Shown in pieces: positions 37,054 through 48,355 of a DNA stretch of 64,000 bases. The notes beneath the pieces were generated by a model. It was not told the DNA's origin. It was given only the letters and a program-made list of their open reading frames with translations, and searched no databases. Source of the stretch: Doris montereyensis (taxonomy: Eukaryota > Mollusca > Gastropoda > Nudibranchia > Dorididae); contig JAXRKP010001005.1 of the NCBI GenBank assembly GCA_037039925.1, forward strand, positions 1 through 64,000. The letters are read 5' to 3'. How positions within the stretch are numbered: position 1 is the first letter of the stretch; each line of letters opens with the position of its first letter. The translations under genes and the position numbers were made by a program.

Positions 37054-37299
37054 CTGAAGAAGAAAAAGAACACAAAAACTTATAAGACATAAGTATGTTT
37101 CTCATAAAGACATAAATACGTTTTTCATAACAAAAAGTACCTTTGTGGGTCAAAGTACAACAATACTCATCTTAACTCCATGGCAGTTTGTATTTAGGTT
37201 TTTCCGTCTCTCCCTTCCTCCCTGACCCCTTGTTTTACACTGAAATGAGATTACCTCTTTATAATTGGAGATTTGTTTGTTTGTTTCATTGCATCCACT

Positions 37300-38190
37300 G
37301 CTTGCGGTGATCTCCGGAAGATTTAAGTTTCATTGCGGTGATCTTGGGGTGAATCAAAAAGAAATAGCGAGATGGAAAATAGGTAAAAGAGCGAAATGAA
37401 AGAAGTAGGACCCATCAGGAGCCCCCGCCAAATGGCAAGATCAAAGACATGTCAAAGAGAGAAATGAAAGAAGTAGGACCTATCAGGAGCCCCCGCCAAA
37501 TGGCAAGATCAAAGACATGTCAAAGAGAGAAATGAAAGAAGTAGGACCCATCAGGAGCCCCCGCCAAATGTCAAGATCAAAGACATGTCAAAGAGAGAAA
37601 GGAAAGAAGTAGGACCCATCAGAGCCCCCGCCAAATGTCAAGATCAAAGACATGTCAAAGAGAGAAAGGAAAGAGGCAAGACCTACTAGTAACCAGTAGC
37701 ACCTGCTAACCTCTCTCCATGTGCCGAGTCTGAGGCAAGTATCAGTGATTACGGATCTCCCTTCTTCTCCGTCATTCGAGGATATGATGAAGCTACTGTT
37801 GTTGATCTTCTTAAGTGTGGCCCAATTGTTTAGACTTTTTATGTGTGTCATTATTTGTCTTCCTCTGTTGTTCCCCCCCCGCCCCCCCCTTCAAATCTTT
37901 CCTAACATATTTATTTACTCTAGTCCTTCCTTCCTGTTTATTTGTCCAGTGAATTTCATTTTCCTCTTTAAAATATTTTTCATACATGTTTTATTTTTCA
38001 CTGCAAGGGTCAGGAGCTCCTCATTTGACTTCCATTCTTTCTATGATATTCTCAGTATTCCACGGAAGAACCACATTTCTACTGCCTCTAATTTCTTCGT
38101 TATTTGTTTGTTCATTGAGCAGCATTCACAGCCACACATAAGCACTGACCACACATAGGTCTTCAAAACTCTTATCTCTGTATTCATTAT
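37300..38190 (-). mobile_element. Non-LTR retrotransposon remnant, copy 2
   Basis: Minus-strand translation gives VLKTYVWSVLMCGCE and KLEAVEMWFFRGILRIS (about 38050-38160), classic LINE ORF2 motifs C-terminal to the reverse transcriptase, then KMKFTG (about 37945-37965). The 3' region (plus coordinates 37300-37720) contains a 68-bp tandem expansion. Frames are broken. Same family as 27960-28350. Confidence 0.85.
37378..37680. repeat. 68-bp minisatellite
   Basis: Just over four copies of a 68-bp unit: AAATGAAAGAAGTAGGACCC, ATCAGGAGCCCCCGCCAAAT, GGCAAGATCAAAGACATGTC, AAAGAGAG. It arises from LINE 3'-region sequence. Confidence 0.92.
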
Positions 38191-38259
38191 TAAGAACCCA
38201 CTTTTAATTGGAGAAATTTGACAAGATGGACAGACAGACAAACAGACAGACAGACATAC

Positions 38260-38374
38260 CTGGCCCAACAGGCTTGGGCATACTGCCTTTCACTGGCTGT
38301 AAGTTGGAAAGCTGCTGTGCCGACGGCTGACTCAACAAAAACACACCTTTTGGCATGGGCTTCAGGTAAATTAC
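38260..38374 (-). CDS. ZMYND8: ZMYND8 exon, linker
   Basis: Acceptor TTTCTTGGCAG|GTA, donor GGGCCAG|GTATGT, 115 nt. Enters in phase 0 and leaves one base G, which pairs with AT of the giant exon to give Asp, confirming the junction. Encodes VIYLKPMPKGVFLLSQPSAQ, then QLSNLQPVKGSMPKPVGP. The longer open frame at 38190-38447 is a different frame. A (CAGA)n run in the intron adjoins the donor. Confidence 0.85.
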
Positions 38375-40406
38375 CTGCCAAGAAATTTACAGATAAATCC
38401 TTATTTGGTATCACACAGCTCAAATGCAATTTTCGTTTTGTTTTCATTCTTGCTTAAGGAAGGCATGTATCTTGTACTGTTAAAACAACATTCTTGCTTA
38501 AGGAAGTGATTTTTTTGCTTTTGAGTTTAGGTTTTTGCTTTTAATATGTACATGAATAACTGTCAAAATACAGTCAACCTATATCATTGAAAAGTTTGTA
38601 GCGCCCTTGGTTGCCATAGAAATGGTCGCAATCTTGGATTTTGGCCCCATTTTCAAAATCTATCTCCTTCCTTAGTTATGAATAAAATCACCCAAAACCT
38701 GTGCAGATCGTCTTTTCCATTCAATATCTAAAGAGCTACATCGAGTTTTTATTATATTTTGGATTTTTTTTTTTAATGAATTTTTGAAAATACTACATAT
38801 CGTGAATGTACAAAAACGGCATTTTTATTACAAAAAAAATATATTTCTCAAAAAGTTAACAATATATTTTAAAAACCTGACATCAGTCTATTAACATTGA
38901 CAAGAGGAACCTGTGTGCCCAATATAATACAAATCGTTCGGTAAATGGCGGAGGAGATAGAATTTTAGTGTGAAAAAACTACATTTCGAGAAAAATGCAA
39001 GTAAAAAAATCAAAAGAAAATAACACAAAACAAACGCTTCAGACGGATTTTCTTTGTTGTAGCAGCCCCTTTACTCTTTCAACAGTCTCTGGCATTGTTA
39101 CTAATGTAAAGAGGATTATAAATCTAGGTTTAGATGTACACTGTTGTGAAAACAGTTATAATGACCTGTTTTTTGTTTTTTTCCTATGCTTGTGCAGGTG
39201 TTTACACACAGACACGCAACGCCTCTTACATCACACAGCGATGGGCTGAAGCGACGAGCAGTGTCAGCAGAAGCCAGGTCACCTTGATTTTGCCACATTC
39301 ACATTTGGCAATTAACCGCCAATGTACAGGTTTTTAGTGCCATCTTCTCAGTCAGTGTTAGGGTCATTTGGTGGGGGTGTCCCTGAGCTGAGCATGTTTT
39401 GTTTTTTAAATTTGATATAGGCAATTTAACCATTACCATTGTACTCGGCATGTCTAAATTAGCTGGAAAAAATATTTTTAAACTTTTTTTTTCATACGAT
39501 TGCCATGGAAACGCCACCATCTTGGATTTTCATTGCAAAAATAACAACTTCATTTCAAAGGGGCTTTTTCAGTTATGAACAAATTTGGCTATAACTTTGC
39601 ACACACTTATTCGGTTCAATATCCTACGCACACAATAGCTTTTTTGGATAAATTACACAGTTTTCATTTTATGAATTTGTTGAATATGCATATAGCAATC
39701 TTTCCAATTTTTGACAAATTTAATCACAAAAAAACTTATGTTTTGCAAAAATTTGAAGAGATATCGAAAAACAGCTACTGGATGAATTATTTTATTTGCG
39801 TTATAGCTGTTATATACCAAATTTGGGGACAATCAGACAAGAAATAAAAAAGGAGATCGCATATCACTGTCAAAAAGTAACATTTTGATAAAATCACACT
39901 TCTAACAATTTTTTCCGTTATTTTTATTTTTTTATTTTCGCATATTATAAAAGAAAAATATAATACTAATACTTTGAACCATTATACAATCATGAGAGAC
40001 TATCAAATACTTCATGTTGACCCTATTTCAACTGCTCCAGATCCCTTATACTCATATCTGGATGGCATTTTTCTTATAACAAGTGCGGAATGCTTCCCGT
40101 AATATTCGCCAATCTTAGCTAATATTGACAATAATTCATCAAAAGTAGATTTTTCGGATAGGGTACCAACTTGTTGTACTTTAGACAAAATTTCTAACTT
40201 TTATGGTACAACCGATGTGTTGAAGCTTTTTTCCGTAAGCAAGATTTTTCTTTAAAAAAACGTATAAAAAAGGAAAGAATGGATACTGAGCCTTTGTTAT
40301 GATATGAATGTCAAGGGAATGAACTTCTCCATCCAGTGGTGCAATAAAATTCAAGACATAAACTACAATTATAATCAGTATTGAAAAATTGTCAACATAA
40401 TCAAAC
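38375..40406 (-). other. ZMYND8 intron with a diverged direct duplication
   Basis: No exon was recognised. Two related segments occur at about 38604-38690 and 39496-39590, sharing GCCATnGAAA, ATCTTGGATTTT and CAGTTATGAA-like sequence. They may be remnants of an unrecognised element. Short frames such as 39575-39847 are unsupported. Confidence 0.5.
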
Positions 40407-40670
40407 CTGTCGCTTCTGCTGAGCCGTTCCTGAGGGCGTTGAAGTCTCTGGGGTAACTGCGGTTGTCACCAGTGCCTTCTTCAGCAAAGGATTATTAGCT
40501 ACATTTCGATGGAAGGGAGGCAACTGGAATCATCACAGGCTGTTTGGTTGCCGTTAGAGATGTGTTGGTGACAGGGGATTTGGCAGCGGACACGAGCAAC
40601 GTTTTTGCATCTGACTGAGCTACAGCCTGGGCTGATGTAAACTGGTTTCTTGAATGATTCCCATCTCTGT
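40407..40670 (-). CDS. ZMYND8: ZMYND8 exon, linker after PWWP, frame broken
   Basis: Acceptor GATTTCCACAG|ACA, donor CGACAG|GTTTGA. The first part reads DGNHSRNQFTSAQAVAQSDA and TLTATKQPVMIPVASLP-type sequence in one frame; the end reads NNPLLKKALVTTAVTPETST and GTAQQKRQ in another. A one-base shift near 40495-40510 separates them and another lies near the 5' end. Exon length is a multiple of three, so the shifts cancel. Disordered Ser/Thr/Ala-rich linker. Confidence 0.78.
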
Positions 40671-41086
40671 CTGTGGAAATCAACAACAAAAAGTTTCTTA
40701 AAAATAAACCAGATGATAGAAGTGTCAGCCATTAAAATTAATTCTTTTCTTTTGCACTAAATATCTTTTTACACACTGGTTGGCAGGTATGGCCATGTAA
40801 CAGAAAACAGGAAAGAAGGTGAACCTAACAGCAGGATCCACATCAGTCCTCCCTTGAGGCTATGTGCGTCTGTCAACAATGGAGAAATTTGTGTTTTCAT
40901 GATGTCTGTCAATTTTTGTTACAGAGTTATTCCCTTTGACACAGGCATAGACTGTCGTAAAGGCCAAGGAGGAATTGACACTAGTTAAGGGTTTGACAAT
41001 AATTCATTCCATGCTTTCTTTATGTACATTTACAGCAACAACAAAATAAGAATATCTCAAATGTGAAAAATAAAAGTTTCATTGAC

Positions 41087-41207
41087 CTGTTCTCTGGACG
41101 ACTTCTGCTGTGACAACATGGGTGCGTTGGGATTCAACTGTTTCAATACGTTGGCTTTAGTATACGGAGTGTGATGGGCAGCATACTCAAAGTTGCCAAA
41201 CTTCTCC
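41087..41207 (-). CDS. ZMYND8: ZMYND8 exon, end of PWWP region
   Basis: Acceptor TTTGCTTAG|GGA, donor GAACAG|GTCAAT, 121 nt; with two bases from the previous exon it encodes 41 residues. REKFGNFEYAAHHTPYTKAN aligns to human [20 protein letters not shown]. Then VLKQLNPNAPMLSQQKSSREQ. Confidence 0.93.
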
Positions 41208-41374
41208 CTAAGCAAAGAGAAAACAAAATAATAAAACATCATATAACATAACATAGCCTGGAAAACCTTCAGAGATTTCTAGCACCGTCCAAAGGCGGTC
41301 AGGATTATGTCTTTATGAATAAAAGGTCCAGTAAAGCTAACTACACTCAAAATTTAAGAGGAGTCATTACATTT

Positions 41375-41660
41375 TAAATGTGGCGTCTGTGGCCGATTAT
41401 GAGGTCCCAGATTTGAATCCCAACAAAGCTAGTTCCGCCGTTGTGTTCCTTGGGAAAGACACTTAACATTTTCCTCACTCGGCCCAGGTGCAAATGGGTA
41501 AAAGCACTAGCTTGGGTGTAAAAACTTGCATCAGACTAGTGTCCTGTCCAGAAAGTGGTTATTGTCACCTGTTCCACTTTACGCTATAGAAAACGGGATA
41601 CGCTCCGGCTCTATGGGCCGTAATGGCCTTGAAAAAACATTACTTAATTTTGCTATTACT
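41375..41660 (+). mobile_element. tRNA-derived SINE, family 2
   Basis: Shares CGGCCCAGGTGCAAATGGGT, CATCAGACTAGTGTCCTGTC, TATTGTCACCTGTTCCACTT and CTCCGGCTCTATGGGCCGTA with the copy at 17200-17520 and the fragment at 22905-22960. Lies in a ZMYND8 intron, antisense to the gene. Confidence 0.8.
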
Positions 41661-42818
41661 TTTTATATTGACAGTCAGTCACAAACTGCATACGTCTAAA
41701 ATTCGGTCAGTTTCTTTTATAATACTGAAAAAGGATTTGAATTCTTGTGACTTACTAGGTTCCTGTAGTCCTCTCGATACCGTAGTTTATTATTAGGACA
41801 AGTGTTGAGAATCTTACACAGATTTCATGAAAGAATTCAGAAATAATGCAATCAACTTTATTTTGAAATTTATATAGAGGCAACAAAATATGGCTGTGTG
41901 TCTTCATCCCCCGTATCCGTATCTCCAGTTTTAGCGTTCCTCATTGTTTAACTCATTATGGTTTAACCCAGCCGAAAACGGCGCCACGCTAGACAACCTG
42001 CTGTGTTTAGCCCGGCCTTACCCAGCCGCCCGCTAGCTGCTTCCCATTGTTCAAGCCGGCCAAACTCAGCCGTGGGTAACACCATCTCTTTCAGTGATCA
42101 GACTGGCCTGGCAAACCTATTTTTGTCACTTATTTTAAGTGATATTATTTCTAGAAAGCAGATTCGTCTGTTTAAGCCTCTTGCTGACACTCAAAAGATC
42201 ATGATCCTGATGTAATAGTGGCACTTTCCGCAAAGCCCATCTATGATGATACTCTTAGCTACTGTACTGTCATTTCATCGTTCTGTTTCAGTCGTCTATG
42301 TTTTTTATGTGTTTTCTGTTTTTATCCTCAATTTTGACGTAATGGGCTATTACAATCTTCTTCTGCCCTTTTAGCTCGCTGGGAAGCATAGGCCATCAAC
42401 AAATAATCTCTAATCACTTCCCTCCTGGGCCAGCCTCTCCATAGATTTCCATGTTTGCCCCGTCTTCATCATCTCTCCCTCCAGTTCTCTTCTCCATGTA
42501 GTCCTTGGCTGACCCCTAGATCTTTTACCCTGTGGGTTCCATGTTAGACTCTGTCTTGTTATTGTGTTGGGAGTCCTTTCTAAGCTATTACAATAGTGAC
42601 ACTTTTTCCTAACGCCCCTATTAGAAGCACATGCGAAGCTTAGAAAATGTACACACCACGGCGATCTGGTTACGGGAAATTGAACCTAGGTCAGCATCTT
42701 CCGGTCGGAGAATATACACACTAATGATTAAAATACCCAAAATGCAATTTAAACATTAGATAAAATGCAAAAAATAAAGATTCAGATGAAGTGGAGAAAG
42801 TAAGAAAAAACAATTTAC

Positions 42819-42939
42819 CTGAGCTTTTGGATATGAACCCTGACCTCCTTCAGGGCTATGTCCATTCCGCTACGAGATTTCTTGACTAAACTTGGACATT
42901 CCTTTGCCCATGAAACAAGAGGAGAGTGGCACCCAGGAC
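42819..42939 (-). CDS. ZMYND8: ZMYND8 exon, PWWP domain C-terminal half, frame broken
   Basis: Acceptor CTTTAAG|GTC, donor AGCTCAG|GTAAAT. The first part matches the PWWP family only in a shifted frame (HDRSWVPLSSCFM, compare human HDRAWVPINNCYLM); from KECPSLVKKSRSGMDIALKE to VRVHIQKLR another frame is used. One extra G at 42901-42902 accounts for the change. Leaves two bases that pair with the next exon. Confidence 0.88.
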
Positions 42940-43169
42940 CTTAAAGAAAGGAAAACATACTCTATGACACTGTGAATAGTACAAATATGGGGAGGGGGGG
43001 GGGTGTTTAGTTTTGTTTGTTTTTTGTGTAGTTACTACAGGGGTTAGTCGCTTTACGATCGTGTTTCACGGGGGAAGAGGAGGTTGCTTTTTCTTTTGGG
43101 GGGGGTCCTGATTTGCTTTGTTCTGGAGGTTTCTTATGCTTTTGTGTTTTTATCCATTGAAAAATTTAC

Positions 43170-43224
43170 CTGTCATGAGCTCCGAAAAGCGCACATCCAC
43201 TTGACCATTAGCCTCCCTCAAGAC
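43170..43224 (-). CDS. ZMYND8: ZMYND8 exon, PWWP domain middle, frame broken
   Basis: Acceptor TATCTTAG|GTC, donor ATGACAG|GTAAAT. Encodes VLREANGQVDVRF, then should continue FGAHDR as in human FFGQHDR, but the raw frame reads SELMTG. One base missing from the A4 run at 43185-43188 explains it. Confidence 0.88.
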
Positions 43225-43252
43225 CTAAGATAGAAACAAATGACAAGCTAAA

Positions 43253-43530
43253 AGACATCAAAATATATCCCCTGATATAAAGACATCAAAATATACACCC
43301 TGATATAAAAGACATCAAAATATACACCCTGATATAAAGACATCAAAATATACACCCTGATATAGACATCAAAATATACACCCTCATATAAAGACATCAA
43401 AATATACACCCTGATATAAAAACATCTAAATATACACCCTGATATAAAGACATCAAAATATACACCCTGATATAAAGACATCAAAATATACACCCTGATA
43501 TAAAGACATCAAAATATACACCCTGATATC
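43253..43530. repeat. 28-bp minisatellite in a ZMYND8 intron
   Basis: About ten copies of ATAAAGACATCAAAATATAC followed by ACCCTGAT, with small length variants. Lies just 30 bp from a PWWP exon acceptor. The minus-strand 81-codon frame is a repeat artefact. Confidence 0.92.
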
Positions 43531-43779
43531 ACCACATTTGGTGGACAAGGTAAATTTCATTCAATAAATCTATCATCAAAATATAAAACTTGCATCTAAA
43601 AACATGATGCGCTTTCTTAAATATGATGATAAAAATTCATAACAACGTATTGATTTGTAAATCCATCTACACCTACCCTATGCTATGATCTTGGGTAAGA
43701 TTTTTTTAGTTTTCTCAAACAACTTCTTAATTACAGACAGAGGAGAGGACGAAGATGTCAAGATACATATCCAAAAAGC

Positions 43780-44262
43780 AGGACAAGCATTTTTGCATTG
43801 AGAAAATCTGGACCAACAATTAAGTCAAAGAAAAAAATCAAAATTAAGATCTTCAATTCACACATGAAGTCCATCGTCATGTACGGCCCAGAGATGCGGA
43901 GGAGCACCAAAAGTACACCACAGAGATTCCGGTTCTTTACTAACAACTGTCTGAGGCGCAATTAACCTGACACCATCAGCAAAACAAACCTTCATGGGAG
44001 GACCAAGCAGTTCTTAGTTGAGAGACAGTTAAAGAGGAGGAAATGGAGATGGGTTGGCCATACAATGAGAAGACCAAATCCAATATAGCCAGACAAAGCT
44101 TGACATGGAATCCACGAAGGAATAGATTTAGACCAAGAATTACTTGGAGGAGTGTTCTCGAGACGGAGATGGCGGAAAGTCTAGGAGAATTGCAGATATT
44201 GGCGCAGAATAGGGATGACACTCTACAGAAAACTGAGAGGCAGAGAAGAAGAAATTGATTAA
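43780..44262 (+). mobile_element. Non-LTR retrotransposon 3' end remnant
   Basis: Plus-strand translation shows the LINE ORF2 C-terminal block: PDTISKTNLHGRTKQFLVER, RRKWRWVGHTMR (about 44030-44070), then ARQSLTWNPRRNRFRPRITW and LAQNRDD. Stops and a frameshift interrupt it. The frame 44043-44258 covers the last part. Inserted antisense in a ZMYND8 intron. Confidence 0.88.
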
Positions 44263-44439
44263 CAACAATCACCTTTCACAGAGATGCATGGAGCGGATAG
44301 ACTTGCCATTTGTAAATCTCTTCTTTTTTTTACTTTGCAGGTTCTAAAGTTTAAAACTACAAGTTCAATAACATTTCACGCTTGTAATAATGATGATTTA
44401 ATTACGGACCGTATGCTTTCTATCAGAACCCTGACTTAC

Positions 44440-44499
44440 CTTGGATGGCCAGAATGGATATCCCTTCAGTTTGGCCCACACAAGGGGATGAGGTTTGGG
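44440..44499 (-). CDS. ZMYND8: ZMYND8 exon, PWWP core
   Basis: Acceptor TTTTGTTACAG|CCC, donor TCCAAG|GTAAGT, 60 nt, phase 0. Encodes [25 protein letters not shown] is the PWWP signature; human has [23 protein letters not shown] binds nucleosomal DNA and methylated H3K36 and acts jointly with the PHD and bromodomain. Confidence 0.95.
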
Positions 44500-45017
44500 C
44501 TGTAACAAAATAAGATACATTACTGTAATGTAAAATGATAAAACTTTTCTTTTTTTATACTGTTATCCTTTTTCCAAGGAAAAAATTCAACATAATTTGT
44601 ACAAAAGTTTTAAAATTGTTTTTATCCCTTTGAGTAATTTTTTTAAAAAGGCGGAAAATATTTCCAATAAAACAAAAACAAACTATAAAATTGCAAAATA
44701 CGCATGAAACCAGTATTTTCTGATATACGCTAAAATGGCAACAAGAACAAGAACAAAGCAAACAAAACTTTTTTTTATTTTTTATATTATGATTTTCAAC
44801 CCGTAAAAGAACAATCTCAGTGTCTAAGTGAACGAACAGTGGACAGATTAAAAAAACAGGAGAATTTGCTTCAAAGTACTAGTCAAACCTTTCTCACTAA
44901 AACTGATAAAAAAAAGTTTCATGAAGAAATAAGAGCTTTCTGTGTAAATATTAGATACAATGTACGTCTACTCTTCGACATTTGTCCAATTCAGTTATCT
45001 ATGACAGTTTTACATAC

Positions 45018-45098
45018 ACAAGGTTCACAAAACCAGTCCTGGTGGCTCTGAACACAGGAAATCAGGTAGCAATCTGGACACACTTCAATTTCATTCAA
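45018..45098 (-). CDS. ZMYND8: ZMYND8 exon, zinc-binding segment between bromodomain and PWWP
   Basis: Acceptor ATCTTTGCAG|TTG, donor CCTTGT|GTATGT, 81 nt, phase 0. Encodes LNEIEVCPDCYLISCVQSHQ, then DWFCEPC; human reads [22 protein letters not shown]. The CxxC...C...CxxC pattern is a zinc site that stabilises the PHD-bromo-PWWP module. Confidence 0.95.
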
Positions 45099-45424
45099 CT
45101 GCAAAGATAAAATTTTCATGCTTCTTTTAAATATTGTACGATTTATTGAAAAATCATTACAATGTCAAGTGCAAAAAAACAAAACTATAAAACCTCTTTA
45201 AGGGCCAAACATCAAAACTGCAATTCAATATGGTCCACTTACAAAGATATATGAATGATTGTAATCAATCCCTACGCCCATTTACCCGTAACTTATAGCG
45301 TTAGAGTATTATATCTTTGTGAAAGACCATCAAGACTAGAAAAGAAACAAAAGAGTAAATTCCTGAAACTCATTGCCTGATAATCATGCCATTATCTCTA
45401 CCGTTATTGAAAAGTAAAAATTAC

Positions 45425-45480
45425 CTCATGTTTACAGACTTTGAGAAGACTTTTGGCTGCACTAGTTATTTCACTCTGGG
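45425..45480 (-). CDS. ZMYND8: ZMYND8 exon, bromodomain last helix
   Basis: Acceptor TTATGTTTCAG|CCC, donor CATGAG|GTAATT, 56 nt; with the leftover G it encodes AQSEITSAAKSLLKVCKHE, the counterpart of human LTQIAKVVIKICEHE. Confidence 0.92.
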
Positions 45481-45973
45481 CTGAAACATAACAAAAAGTA
45501 ACAGACAATTCAACAATGACAAAATGTAAACTTCATTTTGTTGAGTAGTTTCAAAAGAAAATTAACACAATAATGAAAAAGATACCATTGCAAAATTCAA
45601 TTATATATGTTGGATGATTAAAAACTGTCCTAACAAAGAGAAATCCCTAAAGAAAAGTTCATTTTTAGGGGGTCTTACAATGCATGGAAAAGTTCCCACT
45701 TCTATGTTACAAAATACATACAAATAAGTAAACATTTCCATATAGTAGAAGACTAAATAAATTCAGATCATTTCAACGATACAAAATAGCGAGGCATAGA
45801 AAAAAATCAACAAATTAATTTCAACATCCTGAACATAAACGAAACATTTCTCTGTACCTCATTCTATCCATTATCTTTAGTGTGTGTCAAACCATTATAC
45901 TGAAAGTGACTAGAAAACATTATGAAGAATATCAATTGTGAACATATATTTATACATATATATAAATTCATAC

Positions 45974-46062
45974 CTCCGTTATAGACAATTGAGTTATGGA
46001 CAATCCATTTGGCATCAACTAAAAAGGCTTTCTGTACTGCCATACATTTTTCGCCGTACATT
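45974..46062 (-). CDS. ZMYND8: ZMYND8 exon, bromodomain acetyl-lysine pocket, frame broken
   Basis: Acceptor ATAATTCAG|AAT, donor AACGGAG|GTATGA. The first part reads NVRRKMYGSTE and the rest AFLVDAKWIVHNSIVYNGG in another frame; human has [20 protein letters not shown] followed by NCIIYNGG. One extra base near 46029-46031 explains it. VYN contains the conserved asparagine that contacts acetyl-lysine. Confidence 0.95.
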
Positions 46063-48264
46063 CTGAATTATATGATAGAACAAATAACATTTCAAAATGT
46101 ATTCTGGGAATGAGCTAAAGACAGAATTAAGTAGAAAGAGACTCGAAATCAGGAAACAAAAGTCACTAAATAGTGATAAGACAATTAGATCAATTCAAAA
46201 ACAGGCCTTCTCCCCTCAATTCTTTAGTTTCAATATTGCTCAAATTCTCCAAAAACAAAAGACATAAAAAATTAAGGAATTTTTCTCACTGACTATCTCA
46301 ATAATAGACCAAATCCAATCCCACAAGAATATAACAGGAACAAACCGGGTTAGCTACTAATCTGTGCATCTAACTCGATGTGTACTAACTTTAATATAAC
46401 CAATTACACACGTGGCTATTTTTTCCATTCCTTCCCCTCTCTCTCTATTCCTCGTTATCTTCCCCCCTTCTCTCTTGCTCTCTCTATCTAGGGACTCTCT
46501 CTCTCTCTCTCCCTCCCTCTGACTCTCTCTCTCTCTGTGTCTATCTCTGTCTCAGTATCTTTCTGTGTCAGTCCACCGTCATTTTCAGATGAACCAGTAT
46601 TGCATTTTAATGCGCCATCCCTTTAATCCTCATATAGTAGGAGAATCAATTACATGTGAATAATTGAATTGTTAGTGGTATGCATGTTATGATGATACAA
46701 ATACGCATATTATTGATAATGTAATTTCATATTGTAAAGGAAGCTATCCAGCCCTGCCTCTCCTCCATCGCGGGGTCCACTAAGAGCTGGTGGACATTCG
46801 CGTGGGGCTTCTCAAGTTGAGGAGAGACGCGGGACGTGGCTTGCTTGTTACTTTCCAAAATTGGCTCGTATAATAGGTCGTGTCTGTCTGCTGCACTTAC
46901 ACTACACCTCCTGACACTATCGATGGTACAAATATGAATATCAAAAGTCACTCTAGATGGTAAGGCAGTCATTTCCCGGACTGTCTCTCACTGACAGATT
47001 CTGAGGTCTAGCCCCGCCTCCCCTTTGGCGCAGAGGTCCACTAAGAACTGGTGGACATTCGTGTTAGGGGGATCTCAAGTTGAGGGAGACACGCGTGATG
47101 TGGCTTGCTTATTACTTCCCAAACAAGTTAGTTTTTCAATAATTGTCACTACCATGTGCGTGGATACATAATGTGCAGTATGATGTCTGCCTGTACGTAT
47201 GCTTCCTTGTTATCTATTAGCTCTGTCAACTATTCTCTCATATACACGTAATTACAAACTGACATGTACTGGCACTTCCTTTTCTGATAAGTTGTCACCT
47301 AAATGCTCTGCCAACTCAAACCTTTCCAGTAAGATAGCAATAGACCTCGTACTAACAAAATAACACTTAGTAAAGACCTCATGCAAAATTTCAGATGGTG
47401 GCGAAGGACACTCCATTAGGGAGTGGGACAGTGGGCTCCGGATGGCAATAGGTTGTGGCTCGACTCACATAGTTGGAGTCGAGACATTTCCAACATCTAC
47501 AGGAGCAGGGACATTAGGACTAATGCTAACAAATCTAGGAGTTGACATAACCACCAGCATGTTTTTAACGCTCAACCATATTCAAGGAGAAACACGCGAT
47601 CACAAACATAGCATGAAAATAGATATCGAGATAATGTAGCTCGACAATCATAACTGAATTTTGTGTTTGTTTTTTAATTTATGTATTTATTTATTTATCT
47701 ATTTTTCAATTCTTAATTTCTGTTTCTTTATTTTTGTATGTATATTATTTTTTCTTATTTATTGAGGTTTAAAAATTTTTTTGTTTCCCCATTTTACTTT
47801 TAGTTAGGCTACTAATCCTAAAGATTTAACAATTTAAACGGACTTACTTTTTCTTTTGAAAACATGTGTAACTAACATAATATATTTCCTTATATGCACA
47901 AAGTATTTATACTAAACCAACAAAGGTCACCTAGTTAGGAAGGTGGAAAAAAAAAGAAAAAAGAAGAAGAAAAAAAAAGGAAAGAAAGAAAAAAGAAACA
48001 AACATGCACTGGTTTTTATTACACACCATGATCATAGTAAAATTGGTGATTTAGTTTAAATCCTCTGATACGTGCAATATGAATACTGGATTCATTTCTT
48101 TTCAAGGAGTGAAATAAATATGAAAACAGAATTTTTTAGACCATAAAATTGTCATGAACTATGGCCAGAACACGTTATCAAAGAGAGCATCAGTGATCCA
48201 TCTCACTATATCAAATTACATCTTAAGACAATGTGCGGCCAGGAGATAGAAGAATAAAACTCAC
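46063..48264 (-). other. ZMYND8 intron with repeats
   Basis: No exon seen. Holds a CT-rich stretch (about 46430-46560), a 115-bp sequence present twice (46742-46858 and 47005-47120, both with GGTCCACTAAGA, CTGGTGGACATTCG and GTGGCTTGCTT), and a purine-rich run near 47946-48002. The frame 47442-47639 is unrecognised. Confidence 0.55.
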
Positions 48265-48355
48265 TTTTTCCAATTGTGAAAGACACATCGAGTGAAAAAC
48301 GTAATCAGAGTAGTTTAAAAAGACAGGGATCAACAGGCTTCTCAAAAGTTGATGC
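48265..48355 (-). CDS. ZMYND8: ZMYND8 exon, bromodomain, frame broken
   Basis: Acceptor TTTTTCACAG|GCA, donor GAAAAA|GTGAGT, 91 nt where 90 are expected. ASTFEKPVDPC precedes a switch at the A5 run 48317-48321, then NYSDYVFHSMCLSQLEK. Human: [20 protein letters not shown] and LCTLEK. Too short for routine ORF finding but unmistakable. Confidence 0.9.

Noticed and set aside
47442..47639. A 65-codon plus frame MAIGCGSTHIVGVETFPTST
   Set aside because: Intronic, beside the 115-bp duplicated repeat, with no recognised family; probably a chance or repeat-derived frame.
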